Source of the DNA: Vulcanimicrobiota bacterium
GTDB taxonomy: Bacteria; Vulcanimicrobiota; Vulcanimicrobiia; Vulcanimicrobiales; Vulcanimicrobiaceae
Length of the DNA: 64,000 nt
Direction of reading: 5' to 3'
Assembly: GCA_003151115.1 (NCBI GenBank)
Contig: PLWS01000005.1
Location: forward strand, 186,001 to 250,000
Shown: piece by piece, positions 27,178 through 35,122 of the stretch
Position numbering within the stretch: the stretch's first letter is position 1
Layout: every line of letters begins with the position of its first letter
Translations under genes and position numbers: made by a program
Notes under the pieces: model-generated
The model's database searches: none
The model's input: only the letters and a program-made list of their open reading frames with translations
What the model was told of the DNA's origin: nothing

Positions 27178-28006
27178 AAACCGGCTCGGCTTCGGGAATA
27201 ATGCCTTGCTCGCGCGCTCGGCGGAAGAGTTCCTTTACGGCCGCCATTCCATCCTTGCCGACATCGTCGCTGTACTCGTTGACGTAGGTTTCGATGTGCT
27301 TGCGCGTGACGACTGCGTCCATCGCGTTTGCATGTTCGCTGACGTACTTCATGACTTCTTTTTCGTTTTCGCGTGCGTATTTGAGGCTGCGGCGGATTGC
27401 GTCGTTGATCTCGCCGGCGCGCTCGGCGATGTCGTTGCGGATCATGATTGCGCCCAGTGGTACGGGCATCTTTGTTTCCGCTTCCCACCATTCGCCCAAG
27501 TCCGCCACGCTGACAAGATCCGATTCCTTGTACGTGAAGCGCGACTCGTGGATGATCAAGCCTGCGTCAACCGTGCCGCCGGCCACCGATTCGATGATCT
27601 TATCGAAGCGCATCGCGAGCGTCTGAGGGCGCGCGCCCATCGCGAGATTGAGCAACATGAACGCGGTGGTGCGCTCGCCTGGAATGGCGATCAGTTTGTC
27701 TTTGAAATCGGCCAGCGTCTTGCCGGTGCCCGGACGCGCGACCAGCAACGGGCCGCACGCGTGACCGAGCGCACCGCCTGCCCGCAACAGCGTGTACTTG
27801 TCCAGCAAGTCGGGAACCACGGCGTAGCTGATTTTCGTCAGTTCGTGATTGCCTTGGAGCGCGGAGTTGTTGAGATTCTCGATATCCTCGAGATGCACGC
27901 GAATCGGCGGCGCGTCTTCGAGCAAACCGTTGGCGAGTGCCGCGAAAATGTACGTATCGTTCGGGCACGGAGAGAACGCGAGTGTAAGTGGCTTTTCGTT
28001 ATCCAT
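27170..28006 (-). CDS. mqnD: 1,4-dihydroxy-6-naphthoate synthase (futalosine menaquinone pathway)
   Basis: Converts cyclic de-hypoxanthinylfutalosine to 1,4-dihydroxy-6-naphthoate. The N-terminus MDNEKPLTLAFSPCPNDTYI is diagnostic (SPCPNDTF-type), followed by SYAVVPDLLDKYTLLRAGGALG and MLLNLAMG, with GLIIHESRFTYKESDLVSVADLG in the second half. The solute-binding-like fold has the usual length. ATG 28006 is chosen, preceded by GGAACGAAAG; a TTG 12 bases earlier is possible. It overlaps mqnB upstream by 8 bases and the NamZ gene downstream by 8. The adjacent pathway gene makes the assignment firm. Confidence 0.95.
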   Translation of the reverse strand: MDNEKPLTLAFSPCPNDTYIFAALANGLLEDAPPIRVHLEDIENLNNSALQGNHELTKISYAVVPDLLDKYTLLRAGGALGHACGPLLVARPGTGKTLADFKDKLIAIPGERTTAFMLLNLAMGARPQTLAMRFDKIIESVAGGTVDAGLIIHESRFTYKESDLVSVADLGEWWEAETKMPVPLGAIMIRNDIAERAGEINDAIRRSLKYARENEKEVMKYVSEHANAMDAVVTRKHIETYVNEYSDDVGKDGMAAVKELFRRAREQGIIPEAEPVFA

Positions 28007-28607
28007 CTTTCGTTCCAAGCAGCGAGAGCAGCGCGTTCAAAACGCGCTCCAGCCCGCGAACACCGGCATCAAAATCCCAGCCGCTGCGGCTGCGATCGCC
28101 GGCGAGGTTGGATATACCCCGAACTTCGATGGCCGGCACGCCTGCGATCTCTGCTGCTCGTAAAACGGCAAAGCCCTCCATCGTTTCAATGCCTACGCCT
28201 TGCGAGGCAAGGCGAGCTGCCGTTCCGTCGAGCGCGGTCACTTGGGCGACGGTCACGCCGCGAACGCTGCGAAATCCGAGTTCCACCAAACGATCGACCA
28301 ACGCAAGATCCGAACTCGCGCGATCCACCACATGCGCGTTATCCGGCAACGCGATCGGGGCGCCGGTTTCGAGGCAGAGTGCGAACGTATCGTCGGAGAC
28401 GACGACGCCTTCGCCGATCTCGGCGCTATCTTTAAACGCGCCAGCCAGCCCCGCGTTGATGACCAGCTCGGGCCTGCTCTGTGCGAGCGCACGGGAGACG
28501 CTGGCCGCGGCCTCAACCGGACCAACGCCTGTAACCAGCATTTCGACATGCGGCTGCGATTCGAAAAATGCGAGCTCTTTGTTCACCGCGCACGTAATGA
28601 GAATCAT
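27999..28607 (-). CDS. mqnB: Futalosine hydrolase
   Basis: Nucleosidase removing hypoxanthine from futalosine (alternative menaquinone pathway). 202 residues, a phosphorylase/MTAN-like fold: MILITCAVNKELAFF, LVTGVGPVEAAASVSRAL, LVINAGLAGAFKDSAEIGEG, GVGIETMEGFAVLRAAEIAG (the purine-site Glu in METMEG-type) and VRGISNLAGDRSRSGWDFD. Placed between queE and mqnD with 4- and 8-base overlaps. Together with mqnD it shows the organism makes menaquinone by the futalosine route; mqnA, mqnC and mqnE are not in the window. Confidence 0.95.
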   Translation of the reverse strand: MILITCAVNKELAFFESQPHVEMLVTGVGPVEAAASVSRALAQSRPELVINAGLAGAFKDSAEIGEGVVVSDDTFALCLETGAPIALPDNAHVVDRASSDLALVDRLVELGFRSVRGVTVAQVTALDGTAARLASQGVGIETMEGFAVLRAAEIAGVPAIEVRGISNLAGDRSRSGWDFDAGVRGLERVLNALLSLLGTKDG

Positions 28608-29179
28608 GGAGCACCGATAAATTTGTGTGTCTGCAACGAGAGGCGAAAGCGGCCCGGATGCGCTTTCGCGTACTCAAGCGCGATCGCGACGTTCTTGGGT
28701 TTGTTGCCTTCGGGTTGCAGCAGCAGCGTTTTCTTGTCGGCAAAAAGCTCGAGCCAGTTTTCAGGAACGCGCTCGTCGACGATGAGCTTCACTTCGTTCG
28801 CTCGCTTTGCCATGCGTTCGTCGACGCGTTCTTTCGGCGAAACGGTGAGCCACACGTCTTCGGGCAGCTCGCGTGCGATCGTACCGTTAGATTCGATGTG
28901 GACGCGGCGGCCGTCTTTCCGGAGCGCTTCGATCAAATCGAGCGCCTCGCGCTGGGCGAAGGGCTCGCCGCCCGTCAGCACGACCATGGGGCAATCTTTT
29001 CCCAGCGCGCGAACTTTGGTGACGACGTCATCCACGGTGGCGAAAAACTTGAGCGAATAATCCGTGTCGCAAAAATCACAGGAGAGATTGCATCCGGCCA
29101 GCCGCACGAACACGGCCGGTTTTCCGGTATGCTCGCCCTCGCCTTGGATGCTGTAGAAGATCTCGGCGAGTTGCAGCAT
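28604..29179 (-). CDS. queE: 7-carboxy-7-deazaguanine synthase (radical SAM)
   Basis: Radical-SAM enzyme of queuosine/7-deazaguanine biosynthesis, 191 residues. The N-terminus is LAEIFYSIQGEGEHTGKPAV, and the iron-sulfur motif Cys-x3-Cys-x2-Cys appears as CNLSCDFCDTD. The SAM-binding GGEP is present (VVLTGGEPFAQREAL), and later VHIESNGTI. The start ATG 29179 overlaps the queD stop by one base (TAATG). A 41-residue in-frame extension would lie in queD and was rejected. Works with QueD encoded directly upstream. Confidence 0.95.
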   Translation of the reverse strand: MLQLAEIFYSIQGEGEHTGKPAVFVRLAGCNLSCDFCDTDYSLKFFATVDDVVTKVRALGKDCPMVVLTGGEPFAQREALDLIEALRKDGRRVHIESNGTIARELPEDVWLTVSPKERVDERMAKRANEVKLIVDERVPENWLELFADKKTLLLQPEGNKPKNVAIALEYAKAHPGRFRLSLQTHKFIGAP

Positions 29180-29544
29180 TACGAGAAATCGCTCTTTTTG
29201 AGGATGGCGCGCGCCGTTTCGGTTTCCCAGAGTACGAGCTCGTCGAGGGCTGGTAGAACCGGATGCAAGCGTTTCCAAATCCACATGACGATGTGTTCGC
29301 ACGTCGGGTTTTCGATCGTGTCGTTGAGTGAGGTGTGGTCGAGCGCGTCGATGACGTGGCGGTTCACGATGGACTCGAGCACGTCGAAATCCTCAATCAT
29401 GCCGCGTGACGCGCCCTCGGTTTGCAGCGGCCCGCGCACGCCGACTTCGAGCCGGTACGAATGCCCATGCGGACGCGAGCACTTTCCCTGATGGAACGGC
29501 AGTGTGTGCGCGGCCTCGAAGCGGAAGCTTTTCCGAATTTGCAT
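29179..29544 (-). CDS. queD: 6-carboxy-5,6,7,8-tetrahydropterin synthase
   Basis: Makes 6-carboxytetrahydropterin from dihydroneopterin triphosphate, upstream of QueE. Zinc-ligand histidines and the catalytic Cys are present: FRFEAAHTLPFHQGKCSRPH followed by GHSYRLEV, then DFDVLESIVN and NPTCEHIVMWIWKRL. ATG 29544 matches the usual N-terminus (QIRKSFRFEA). An earlier ATG at 29577 would sit inside the REP-like repeat. Neither has a good Shine-Dalgarno. It is the first gene of a minus-strand chain running to the epimerase at 22513. Confidence 0.92.
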   Translation of the reverse strand: MQIRKSFRFEAAHTLPFHQGKCSRPHGHSYRLEVGVRGPLQTEGASRGMIEDFDVLESIVNRHVIDALDHTSLNDTIENPTCEHIVMWIWKRLHPVLPALDELVLWETETARAILKKSDFS

Positions 29545-29571
29545 GATAGAGGAAAGCGGGATTTCCTTATT

Positions 29572-29651
29572 TGTCATGGTGAGCCTGTCGAACCACCCGC
29601 CGAAGTCCTGAGCGAGCGAAGCGAGTCGAAGGGAGCGTGCCGAAGGCACGC
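29572..29651 (-). repeat. REP-like palindromic cluster, copies 2a/2b with extra hairpin
   Basis: Two reverse-oriented copies (TGTCATGGTGAGCCTGTCGAA and CCTGAGCGAGCGAAGCGAGT followed by CGAAGG). An additional hairpin GCGTGCC/GGCACGC lies at 29635-29651. It fills the gap between queD and the broken GNAT gene, and the repeat provides the alternative queD ATG. Confidence 0.7.
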
Positions 29652-29666
29652 AAGACGAGGGGCGCG

Positions 29667-30163
29667 TCAGCTCTTCAAGGGCATGATCATCAATCGCTCC
29701 GGTGGCTGGCCATCGACGAGATTCGGAACAGGGTCGCTGTCGATGAATCCGTGGCGGACATAAAGCGCTATCGCGTGAGCGTTGTCATCTCTGACCGCGA
29801 GCACTACGCGGTCGGCGCGCTGCTCTTTGGCCCACGAAACCACCGCTTGAATGAGCGCATCGCTGACACCATGTCCGCGTGCGAACGGCGCAACCCACAT
29901 AGAGATGAGTTCGACGGTGTTGTCGTCAGGGTTAACGGCACTGACCATGCCCGCTGGCTTTCCGTCAAGTCGCGCGATGATATTGAATGGAACGCCGGCG
30001 AGGCGCTCTCTCCAGCGCTCTTCCTTGTCGCCAGGTCCTGCCAGTCGCTTAACTTTGAACCGAATGCGTACGGAGCTTCGCGCAGAGCTTCAATTCGAAG
30101 CTCGCGCCACAACGGCCAGTCGTCTACCCCGAGGGCCGTTAGCGTTGTTTCGCCGTTCTGCAA
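29667..30163 (-). pseudogene. GNAT acetyltransferase, frameshifted
   Basis: Two adjacent frames each hold part of one GNAT protein. The first part (from TTG 30163) reads WPLWRELRIEALREAPYAFG then SKLSDWQ. The second frame continues with GPGDKEERWRERLAGVPFNI, MVSAVNPDD, LISMWVAPFARGHGVSDAL (the acetyl-CoA loop) and AIALYVRHGFI to the stop at 29667. A single missing base near 30034-30042, in a short G run, restores one 165-residue protein. It is either a real recent lesion or a base-calling error. The start overlaps the VOC gene end by 25 bases. Confidence 0.8.
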
Positions 30164-30567
30164 AGAAGCTCGATCGTGTTCTCCGACGGATCGCGCACAT
30201 ACAAGGATAACGAACTGTCCTCTTCGCGCTCTTCTGTAATGACGACGCTGTTGGATTCGAGGTGCTCGCGCAGCGCTTGAATGTCGCGCGGTTGTATCGC
30301 TAATGCGAAATGATCAATGTTGCGGCCGCCGTCCGCGGAACTCTTAGCCCAAGCGCCTTCCGCCGAGCTTATGTCAACGAGATCGATGTGCGAGGTTCCC
30401 GCCCGCAATTCGACCATGCCGAATTTCGGAATCCGCGTCTCAACGGTGCAGCCGAGCACGCCTTCGTAAAACTCCAGATTCCGTTCCATCCCGTTCACGT
30501 GTAACAGCAAATGATCGATTCCCGCAATCGTGAACGGTGGGGCTTTCAATTCAGCGCCCCTCGTCAT
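30139..30567 (-). CDS. VOC (glyoxalase/bleomycin-resistance fold) protein
   Basis: 142 residues, two beta-alpha-beta-beta-beta modules. The first half, IAGIDHLLLHVNGMERNLEF followed by YEGVLGCTVE, has the first metal-type His, and the second half contains IDHFALAIQPRDIQALREHL and the C-terminal DPSENTIELLCR with the acidic ligand. This is the glyoxalase I or fosfomycin-resistance style of VOC enzyme, probably metal-dependent. Substrate unknown. Flanked downstream by the broken GNAT gene and upstream by a REP-like repeat. Confidence 0.87.
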   Translation of the reverse strand: MTRGAELKAPPFTIAGIDHLLLHVNGMERNLEFYEGVLGCTVETRIPKFGMVELRAGTSHIDLVDISSAEGAWAKSSADGGRNIDHFALAIQPRDIQALREHLESNSVVITEEREEDSSLSLYVRDPSENTIELLCRTAKQR

Positions 30568-30594
30568 GCGCGCCTAACGGCACGCTGCTCGGGG

Positions 30595-30618
30595 TCCTTC
30601 GACAAGCTCAGGATGACA
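30595..30618 (+). repeat. REP-like palindromic element, copy 3
   Basis: Short form: TCCTTCGACAAGCTCAGGAT followed by GACA. Located in the 75-base gap between the VOC gene and the E2 gene of the 2-oxoacid dehydrogenase operon. Confidence 0.75.
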
Positions 30619-30642
30619 ATGCTAGCATCGTCATGACAGCGG

Positions 30643-31998
30643 TTAGAGGGCGCCGCGGGGACCCATCGATTCCAGGCGCTTCTTGAGATCGGCGAGGAAA
30701 CCGCTCGCGACATAGCCGTCGACCACTCGGTGATCGAGCGATAGGCACGAGTTCATCATGTAGCGGATCGCGATGGCATCGTCTTCCATTACCATCGGGC
30801 GCTTGACGACCGTTTCCATCGTAACGATGCCGGCCTGGCCCGCATTGATGATCGGCGCGGATGCGAGCGATCCGTTGGCGCCCGTGTTGTTGACGGTGAA
30901 CGTGCCGTCTTTAAGGTCGTCGGCGGAGAGTTTATTGCGACGCGCGCGATCGATCAGATCGCCGGCCGCCAGCGCAATGCCCTTAATCGAAAGTTTGTCG
31001 GCGTGTTTTATCACCGGGACGACGAGATTTGCCGGCAAGCCGATCGCGATGCCGATGTTCACGTCTTTTTCGACGTGAATCGCCGGCCCGTCAGCGATGA
31101 ACTTCGAATTCATGAGCGGGAATACGGCCAGCGATTCGACGACCGCGCGAATGAAGAACGGAAGAAGCGTAAGTTTGACGCCGGTATCGCGTTCGAAGCG
31201 GTCTTTCTCGCGCTTGCGCCACTCCCAGACGTTGGTGACGTCGACTTCGATCATCGACCATGCGTGCGGCGCAGTCTTGCGCGACTCGACCATGCGCTCA
31301 GCGATGATGCGGCGCATGCTGCTGAGCTGGATCGTCGTTCCGGGAATCGGATCGGCATAGGTGCTCGTATTGCCCGGTCCGGGTTTTGCGGGGGGGCGCG
31401 ACGTTTCGGCGGGCGCCGCCGGTGCAGCGGTCGCAGTTGTCGGCGCGAGTTTAGCTGCGGCGAGCACGTCATCGGCCGTCACTCGGCCGTTCGCTCCCGA
31501 CCCGCGGACGCTGCGGACGTCGACGTGATGTTCGCGCGCTAGGCGGCGTACGGCCGGCGAGACGCCGCGGAGTGCCGCTTCCTCGCGCTGTCCATTGCTA
31601 TGCGGCGGAACTTTTGCGGGCGCGCCGCTGGATGCGGCCGTCGATTTAACCTCGAGCTGCGGAATGTTGAAGCCCGGAACCGGTTCGGCGTTCGCACTCT
31701 CCGCCATCGCGTCGCGCGTTTTGGGCGGTGCAGATGCGGTCTCCGAAGCTTTTGCTGCACCAACTTCGTCGATGACCGCAATCGGCGTACCCGTTGCCAC
31801 GGTCGTGCCTTCTTGCACGAGCAGTTCGCGAATCGTGCCGGTGACGGGCGAGGGAACTTCGGAGTTGACCTTGTCGGTCGATACCTCGAGGAAGGCTTCA
31901 TATTTTTCGACCGGGTCGCCGGCTTTTTTGATCCAGCGCTCGACGGTGCCTTCAGTTACGGTTTCGCCGAGCTGCGGCATCGTGATCGTTGTGGCCAC
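30643..31998 (-). CDS. 2-oxoacid dehydrogenase E2 (dihydrolipoyl acyltransferase), branched-chain type
   Basis: Core enzyme of the 2-oxoacid dehydrogenase complex, 451 residues. The N-terminal lipoyl domain has the lipoyl-Lys in EVSTDKVNSEVPSPVTG. An Ala/Pro-rich linker leads to the peripheral subunit-binding domain (SPAVRRLAREHHVDVRSVRG then GSGANGRVTADDV) and then the acyltransferase domain with MNSCLSLDHRVVDGYVASGF, whose His-x-x-x-Asp is catalytic. The GTG start at 31998 uses the G of the E1-beta stop (TAGTG). Co-transcribed with the E1 genes upstream. The branched-chain assignment rests on the E1-alpha motif. No E3 gene is here. Confidence 0.92.
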   Translation of the reverse strand: MATTITMPQLGETVTEGTVERWIKKAGDPVEKYEAFLEVSTDKVNSEVPSPVTGTIRELLVQEGTTVATGTPIAVIDEVGAAKASETASAPPKTRDAMAESANAEPVPGFNIPQLEVKSTAASSGAPAKVPPHSNGQREEAALRGVSPAVRRLAREHHVDVRSVRGSGANGRVTADDVLAAAKLAPTTATAAPAAPAETSRPPAKPGPGNTSTYADPIPGTTIQLSSMRRIIAERMVESRKTAPHAWSMIEVDVTNVWEWRKREKDRFERDTGVKLTLLPFFIRAVVESLAVFPLMNSKFIADGPAIHVEKDVNIGIAIGLPANLVVPVIKHADKLSIKGIALAAGDLIDRARRNKLSADDLKDGTFTVNNTGANGSLASAPIINAGQAGIVTMETVVKRPMVMEDDAIAIRYMMNSCLSLDHRVVDGYVASGFLADLKKRLESMGPRGAL

Positions 31999-33002
31999 TA
32001 GAACTTCACCATATCGCGCATCGCGTCGGCCATCTTGGCCGGCGAACTCATGTACGCTTCTTCGAGCGGCATCGCGTAGCCCATCGCGGGAACGTCGGGC
32101 GCGGCGAGCCGGCGAATCGGCGCGTCGAGATCGAAGAGCGCTTCCTCGGCAACCATCGCGCTGATCTCCGCGCCGATGCCGCCGAATTTGTTGTCTTCGT
32201 GAATGATCAGCAGTTTGCGCGTCTTGCGCACGCTCTCTAAAATCGCGGTCTTGTCCATCGGACGCACCGAACGCAGATCGATCACTTCGACCGATATGCC
32301 GTCGCCTTCGAGTTGATTGGCGGCTTCGAGCGCCCAGTGCACGTACAGCCCGTACGAAACAACGGTCAGCTGCGAGCCTTCCTTCTTCACGTCGGCTTTG
32401 CCGATCGGAATGACGTAATGGCCGTCGGGCACCTCGCCTTTAATGAGGCGATAGGTTTTCTTGTGCTCCAGGAAGAGCACCGGATCCGGATCGTCGATCG
32501 CCGCGTTGAGCAAACCTTTGACGTCGGCCGGAAACGACGGCACGACGATTTTGAGACCCGGCACGTGGTAGAAGAGCGCCTCGACCGAGACCGAGTGTGA
32601 GAGCGCGCCGCGAACGCCGCCGCCGTACGGCGTGCGGATGACCATCGGGCACGTGTACTCGCCGTTGGAACGGTAGCGCGTCTTGGCGGCTTCGCCGACG
32701 ATTTGATTGAACGCCGGATAGATGAAGTCGGCGAATTGAATCTCCGCGATCGGACGCAGGCCTTCCATCGCCATGCCGACGGCGATGCCGACGATCGAGG
32801 CTTCGGCGATCGGCGTGTCGATGATGCGCTCCGTGCCGAACTCTTTCACGAAGTCTTTGGTGATCAAAAAGACGTTGCCGCGGTTGCCGACGTCTTCGCC
32901 CAGAATCACAACCTTGTCGTCGTTTTTGAGCGCTTCGTATAGCGTCGCGCGTACCGCTTCGACGTTGTTGAGCACTTGCGAGGAAGAGGTCGCTACTGCC
33001 AC
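31998..33002 (-). CDS. 2-oxoacid dehydrogenase E1 beta subunit
   Basis: 334 residues, transketolase-like beta subunit pairing with E1-alpha. Conserved segments: AVRATLYEALKNDDKVVILG then EDVGNRGNVF, RIIDTPIAEASIVGIAVGMA, AEIQFADFIYPAFNQIVGEA, RTPYGGGVRGALSHSVSVEA, and the C-terminal LLIIHEDNKFGGIGAEISAM. It overlaps E1-alpha upstream by 10 bases and E2 downstream by one. Consistent with a branched-chain 2-oxoacid complex (BkdA2/BkdB-type). Confidence 0.94.
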   Translation of the reverse strand: MAVATSSSQVLNNVEAVRATLYEALKNDDKVVILGEDVGNRGNVFLITKDFVKEFGTERIIDTPIAEASIVGIAVGMAMEGLRPIAEIQFADFIYPAFNQIVGEAAKTRYRSNGEYTCPMVIRTPYGGGVRGALSHSVSVEALFYHVPGLKIVVPSFPADVKGLLNAAIDDPDPVLFLEHKKTYRLIKGEVPDGHYVIPIGKADVKKEGSQLTVVSYGLYVHWALEAANQLEGDGISVEVIDLRSVRPMDKTAILESVRKTRKLLIIHEDNKFGGIGAEISAMVAEEALFDLDAPIRRLAAPDVPAMGYAMPLEEAYMSSPAKMADAMRDMVKF

Positions 33003-34021
33003 GGTTCCCAGGCTCCTTCGTAAACGTGTTTGTAGAGATCGTCGGCCGTCGGAAACGGCATCGCTTCGGCTTTGTCGGTCGCCTCGTTGGTTTCGCGCAG
33101 CACGTCTTGCTTCATCGCTGCGACTTGCTCTGCGTTCATGACACCCGATTCCAGCAGCAGGTTTTCAAAACGCGGAACCGGGTCATCTTTGCGGCGTTCC
33201 GTGACGTCTTCGCGCGTGCGGTAAGTCATGTCGTTGTCGTCGGTCGAGTGCGCCAAGAAGCGATAGCAAACGCCTTCGAGCAGCGTCGGTCCGCCGCCGT
33301 TGCGCGCCCGTTCCATCGCGCGCGCAACCGCATCGTAGGTCGCGAGCGGATCGAAGCCGTCGAACTGCTCGCCCGGCATTCCGTAACCTTCGGCGCGCTT
33401 ATAGATGTTGGGTTGACCCATTTGCAGGGAGAGGGGCGTCGAGATCGCCCACTGGTTGTTTTCACACAAAAACACGATCGGCAGTTTGTGGACGGCCGCG
33501 AAATTCATCGACTCGTGCCATTCGCCTTCGCTGGTCGTGCCGTCGCCGAACGTCACCAGCACCGCACGCCCGGCTTCCTTACGATACTTCAACGCATACG
33601 CGGCGCCGACGGCATGCGGAATATGCGCGGCCAAAATCGACGAGAACGACATGAGTCCGGCGCGCTTCGAGGAGTAGTGATTGGGAAATTGCCGGCCGCC
33701 GTTGTGATCGTCGGCGCGCGCGAAAATCGAAAGCATGATTTCGTACGGCGAAAGGCCGATGCCGATCGAGAGTCCGAGATCGCGATAATACGGCGCGAGA
33801 ATATCTTTGCCGCGTTCGAACGCCATGGCCGCGCCGGCTTGCAGCGCTTCGTGTCCCTCGCTGCCGAGCGCGAACGGCACTTTTCCCTGGCGGTTGAGTT
33901 GAAAACCGCGGTTGTCGAGCTGCCGCTGGAGCAGCATCGTGCGGAAAATCGTCTTGAGCTGATCGTCGGAGAGCCCGTGGCGCTCGAGCGTTCTGCGTGT
34001 CGGCGTCGGGGTACTAGCCAT
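32993..34021 (-). CDS. 2-oxoacid dehydrogenase E1 alpha subunit, copy 2 (proximal to E1 beta)
   Basis: 342 residues. Thiamine-diphosphate motif GDGTTSEGEWHESMNF ending at FLCENNQWAIS, and the substrate/phospho-loop AHSTDDNDMTYR, typical of the branched-chain (3-methyl-2-oxobutanoate) E1-alpha class. It overlaps E1-beta by 10 bases, as expected for the cognate partner. It is a tandem paralogue of the gene 11 bases upstream: same length and near-identical motif layout, but clearly diverged at many positions. Both appear intact. Confidence 0.94.
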   Translation of the reverse strand: MASTPTPTRRTLERHGLSDDQLKTIFRTMLLQRQLDNRGFQLNRQGKVPFALGSEGHEALQAGAAMAFERGKDILAPYYRDLGLSIGIGLSPYEIMLSIFARADDHNGGRQFPNHYSSKRAGLMSFSSILAAHIPHAVGAAYALKYRKEAGRAVLVTFGDGTTSEGEWHESMNFAAVHKLPIVFLCENNQWAISTPLSLQMGQPNIYKRAEGYGMPGEQFDGFDPLATYDAVARAMERARNGGGPTLLEGVCYRFLAHSTDDNDMTYRTREDVTERRKDDPVPRFENLLLESGVMNAEQVAAMKQDVLRETNEATDKAEAMPFPTADDLYKHVYEGAWEPWQ

Positions 34022-34032
34022 TTTGGGCTAGA

Positions 34033-35061
34033 TTATTGCCAGGGCTCCCACGGACCCTCGTAGAGCCGGGTGAAGAGGTCCCCGGGGGGCGCGTAAGGGA
34101 CGGCCTCGGCCCGGTCGGTCGCGTCGTTGGCCTCGGCCAGAATCGAGGCTTTGAGTTCGTCCAGCGACCCCTTCGTTAGGACGCCCTGCTCGAGCAGCGC
34201 GCGCTCGAAGGCCGGGACTGGATCTTCCTTGCGCCGCTCTTCGACTTCTGCGCGCGTGCGATAACTGCGGTCGTCGTCGTCGGTCGTGTGCGAGAGAAAG
34301 CGGTAGCATTTGGCTTCGATCAGCGTTGGGCCGCCGCCGTGTCGCGCGCGGTCCATCGCGTCTTTCGTCACCGCATAGCATGCAACCGGATCGAAACCGT
34401 TCACGACCACGCCCGGCATCCCGTAGCCGGCCGCGCGTTTGTAGAGGTCGGGCTGACCCATCTGCGCGGAAAGCGGCGTGCTGATCGCCCATTCATTGTT
34501 TTCGCAGAGGAAAACGATCGGCAGTTTATGGACCGCCGCGAAGTTTACGGACTCGTGCCATTCGCCTTCGCTGGTCGCGCCGTCACCGAATGTCGTGAGA
34601 ACCGCGCGCCCGCTTTCCTTGCGCAGCTTGATGGCATACGCAGCGCCGACCGCGTGCGACGTTTGCGCGGCAATGACGGAGCTTATGGTGTAGAGTCCGA
34701 GCTTCTTGCTGGCGTAATGGTGCGGAAACTGCCGGCCGGCGCTGTGGTCATCGATGCGTGCGAAGAGCGAAAGCATCACTTCATACGAGGTCAGGCCGAT
34801 GCCGAGATCCAGTCCGAGATCGCGATAATACGGGACGAGGATATCTTTGCCGCGTTCGAACGCCATCGCCGCGCCCGCTTGCACTGCTTCGTGCCCTTCG
34901 CTGGCCGACGCAAACGGAATCTTGCCTTGGCGGTTGAGCGCGAAGCCGCGATTCTCCAGCGTGCGGTGCAAAATCATGATGCGCAGCATGGCGACGAGTT
35001 GCTCGTCGCTCAAGCCGTGGCGTTCAAAGTCGGGAGTACGAGGGGTTGCCGTGCTTGCCAT
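34033..35061 (-). CDS. 2-oxoacid dehydrogenase E1 alpha subunit, copy 1 (first gene of the operon)
   Basis: 342 residues, paralogue of the following gene. TPP motif GDGATSEGEWHESVNF ending at FLCENNEWAIS, loop SHTTDDDDRSYR, N-terminus with ALNRQGKIPFASASEGHEAV. All catalytic segments remain, so it does not look like a decaying duplicate. Start ATG 35061; a 99-codon in-frame extension upstream runs antisense through the next gene and was rejected. Two alpha genes before one beta gene suggest alternative alpha subunits with different substrate preference, or a mixed heterotetramer. Confidence 0.93.
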   Translation of the reverse strand: MASTATPRTPDFERHGLSDEQLVAMLRIMILHRTLENRGFALNRQGKIPFASASEGHEAVQAGAAMAFERGKDILVPYYRDLGLDLGIGLTSYEVMLSLFARIDDHSAGRQFPHHYASKKLGLYTISSVIAAQTSHAVGAAYAIKLRKESGRAVLTTFGDGATSEGEWHESVNFAAVHKLPIVFLCENNEWAISTPLSAQMGQPDLYKRAAGYGMPGVVVNGFDPVACYAVTKDAMDRARHGGGPTLIEAKCYRFLSHTTDDDDRSYRTRAEVEERRKEDPVPAFERALLEQGVLTKGSLDELKASILAEANDATDRAEAVPYAPPGDLFTRLYEGPWEPWQ

Positions 35062-35122
35062 CGGCTTGCGTACTCGCCCGAATTCAAGAGCAAATCCTGC
35101 GAGTTGCATCGAAAGTCGGAAT

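Noticed and set aside
27035-28435. Long plus-strand open frame opposite mqnD/mqnB (466 codons)
   Set aside because: Antisense to well-identified genes; composition is Arg/Glu-rich, typical of high-GC shadow frames.
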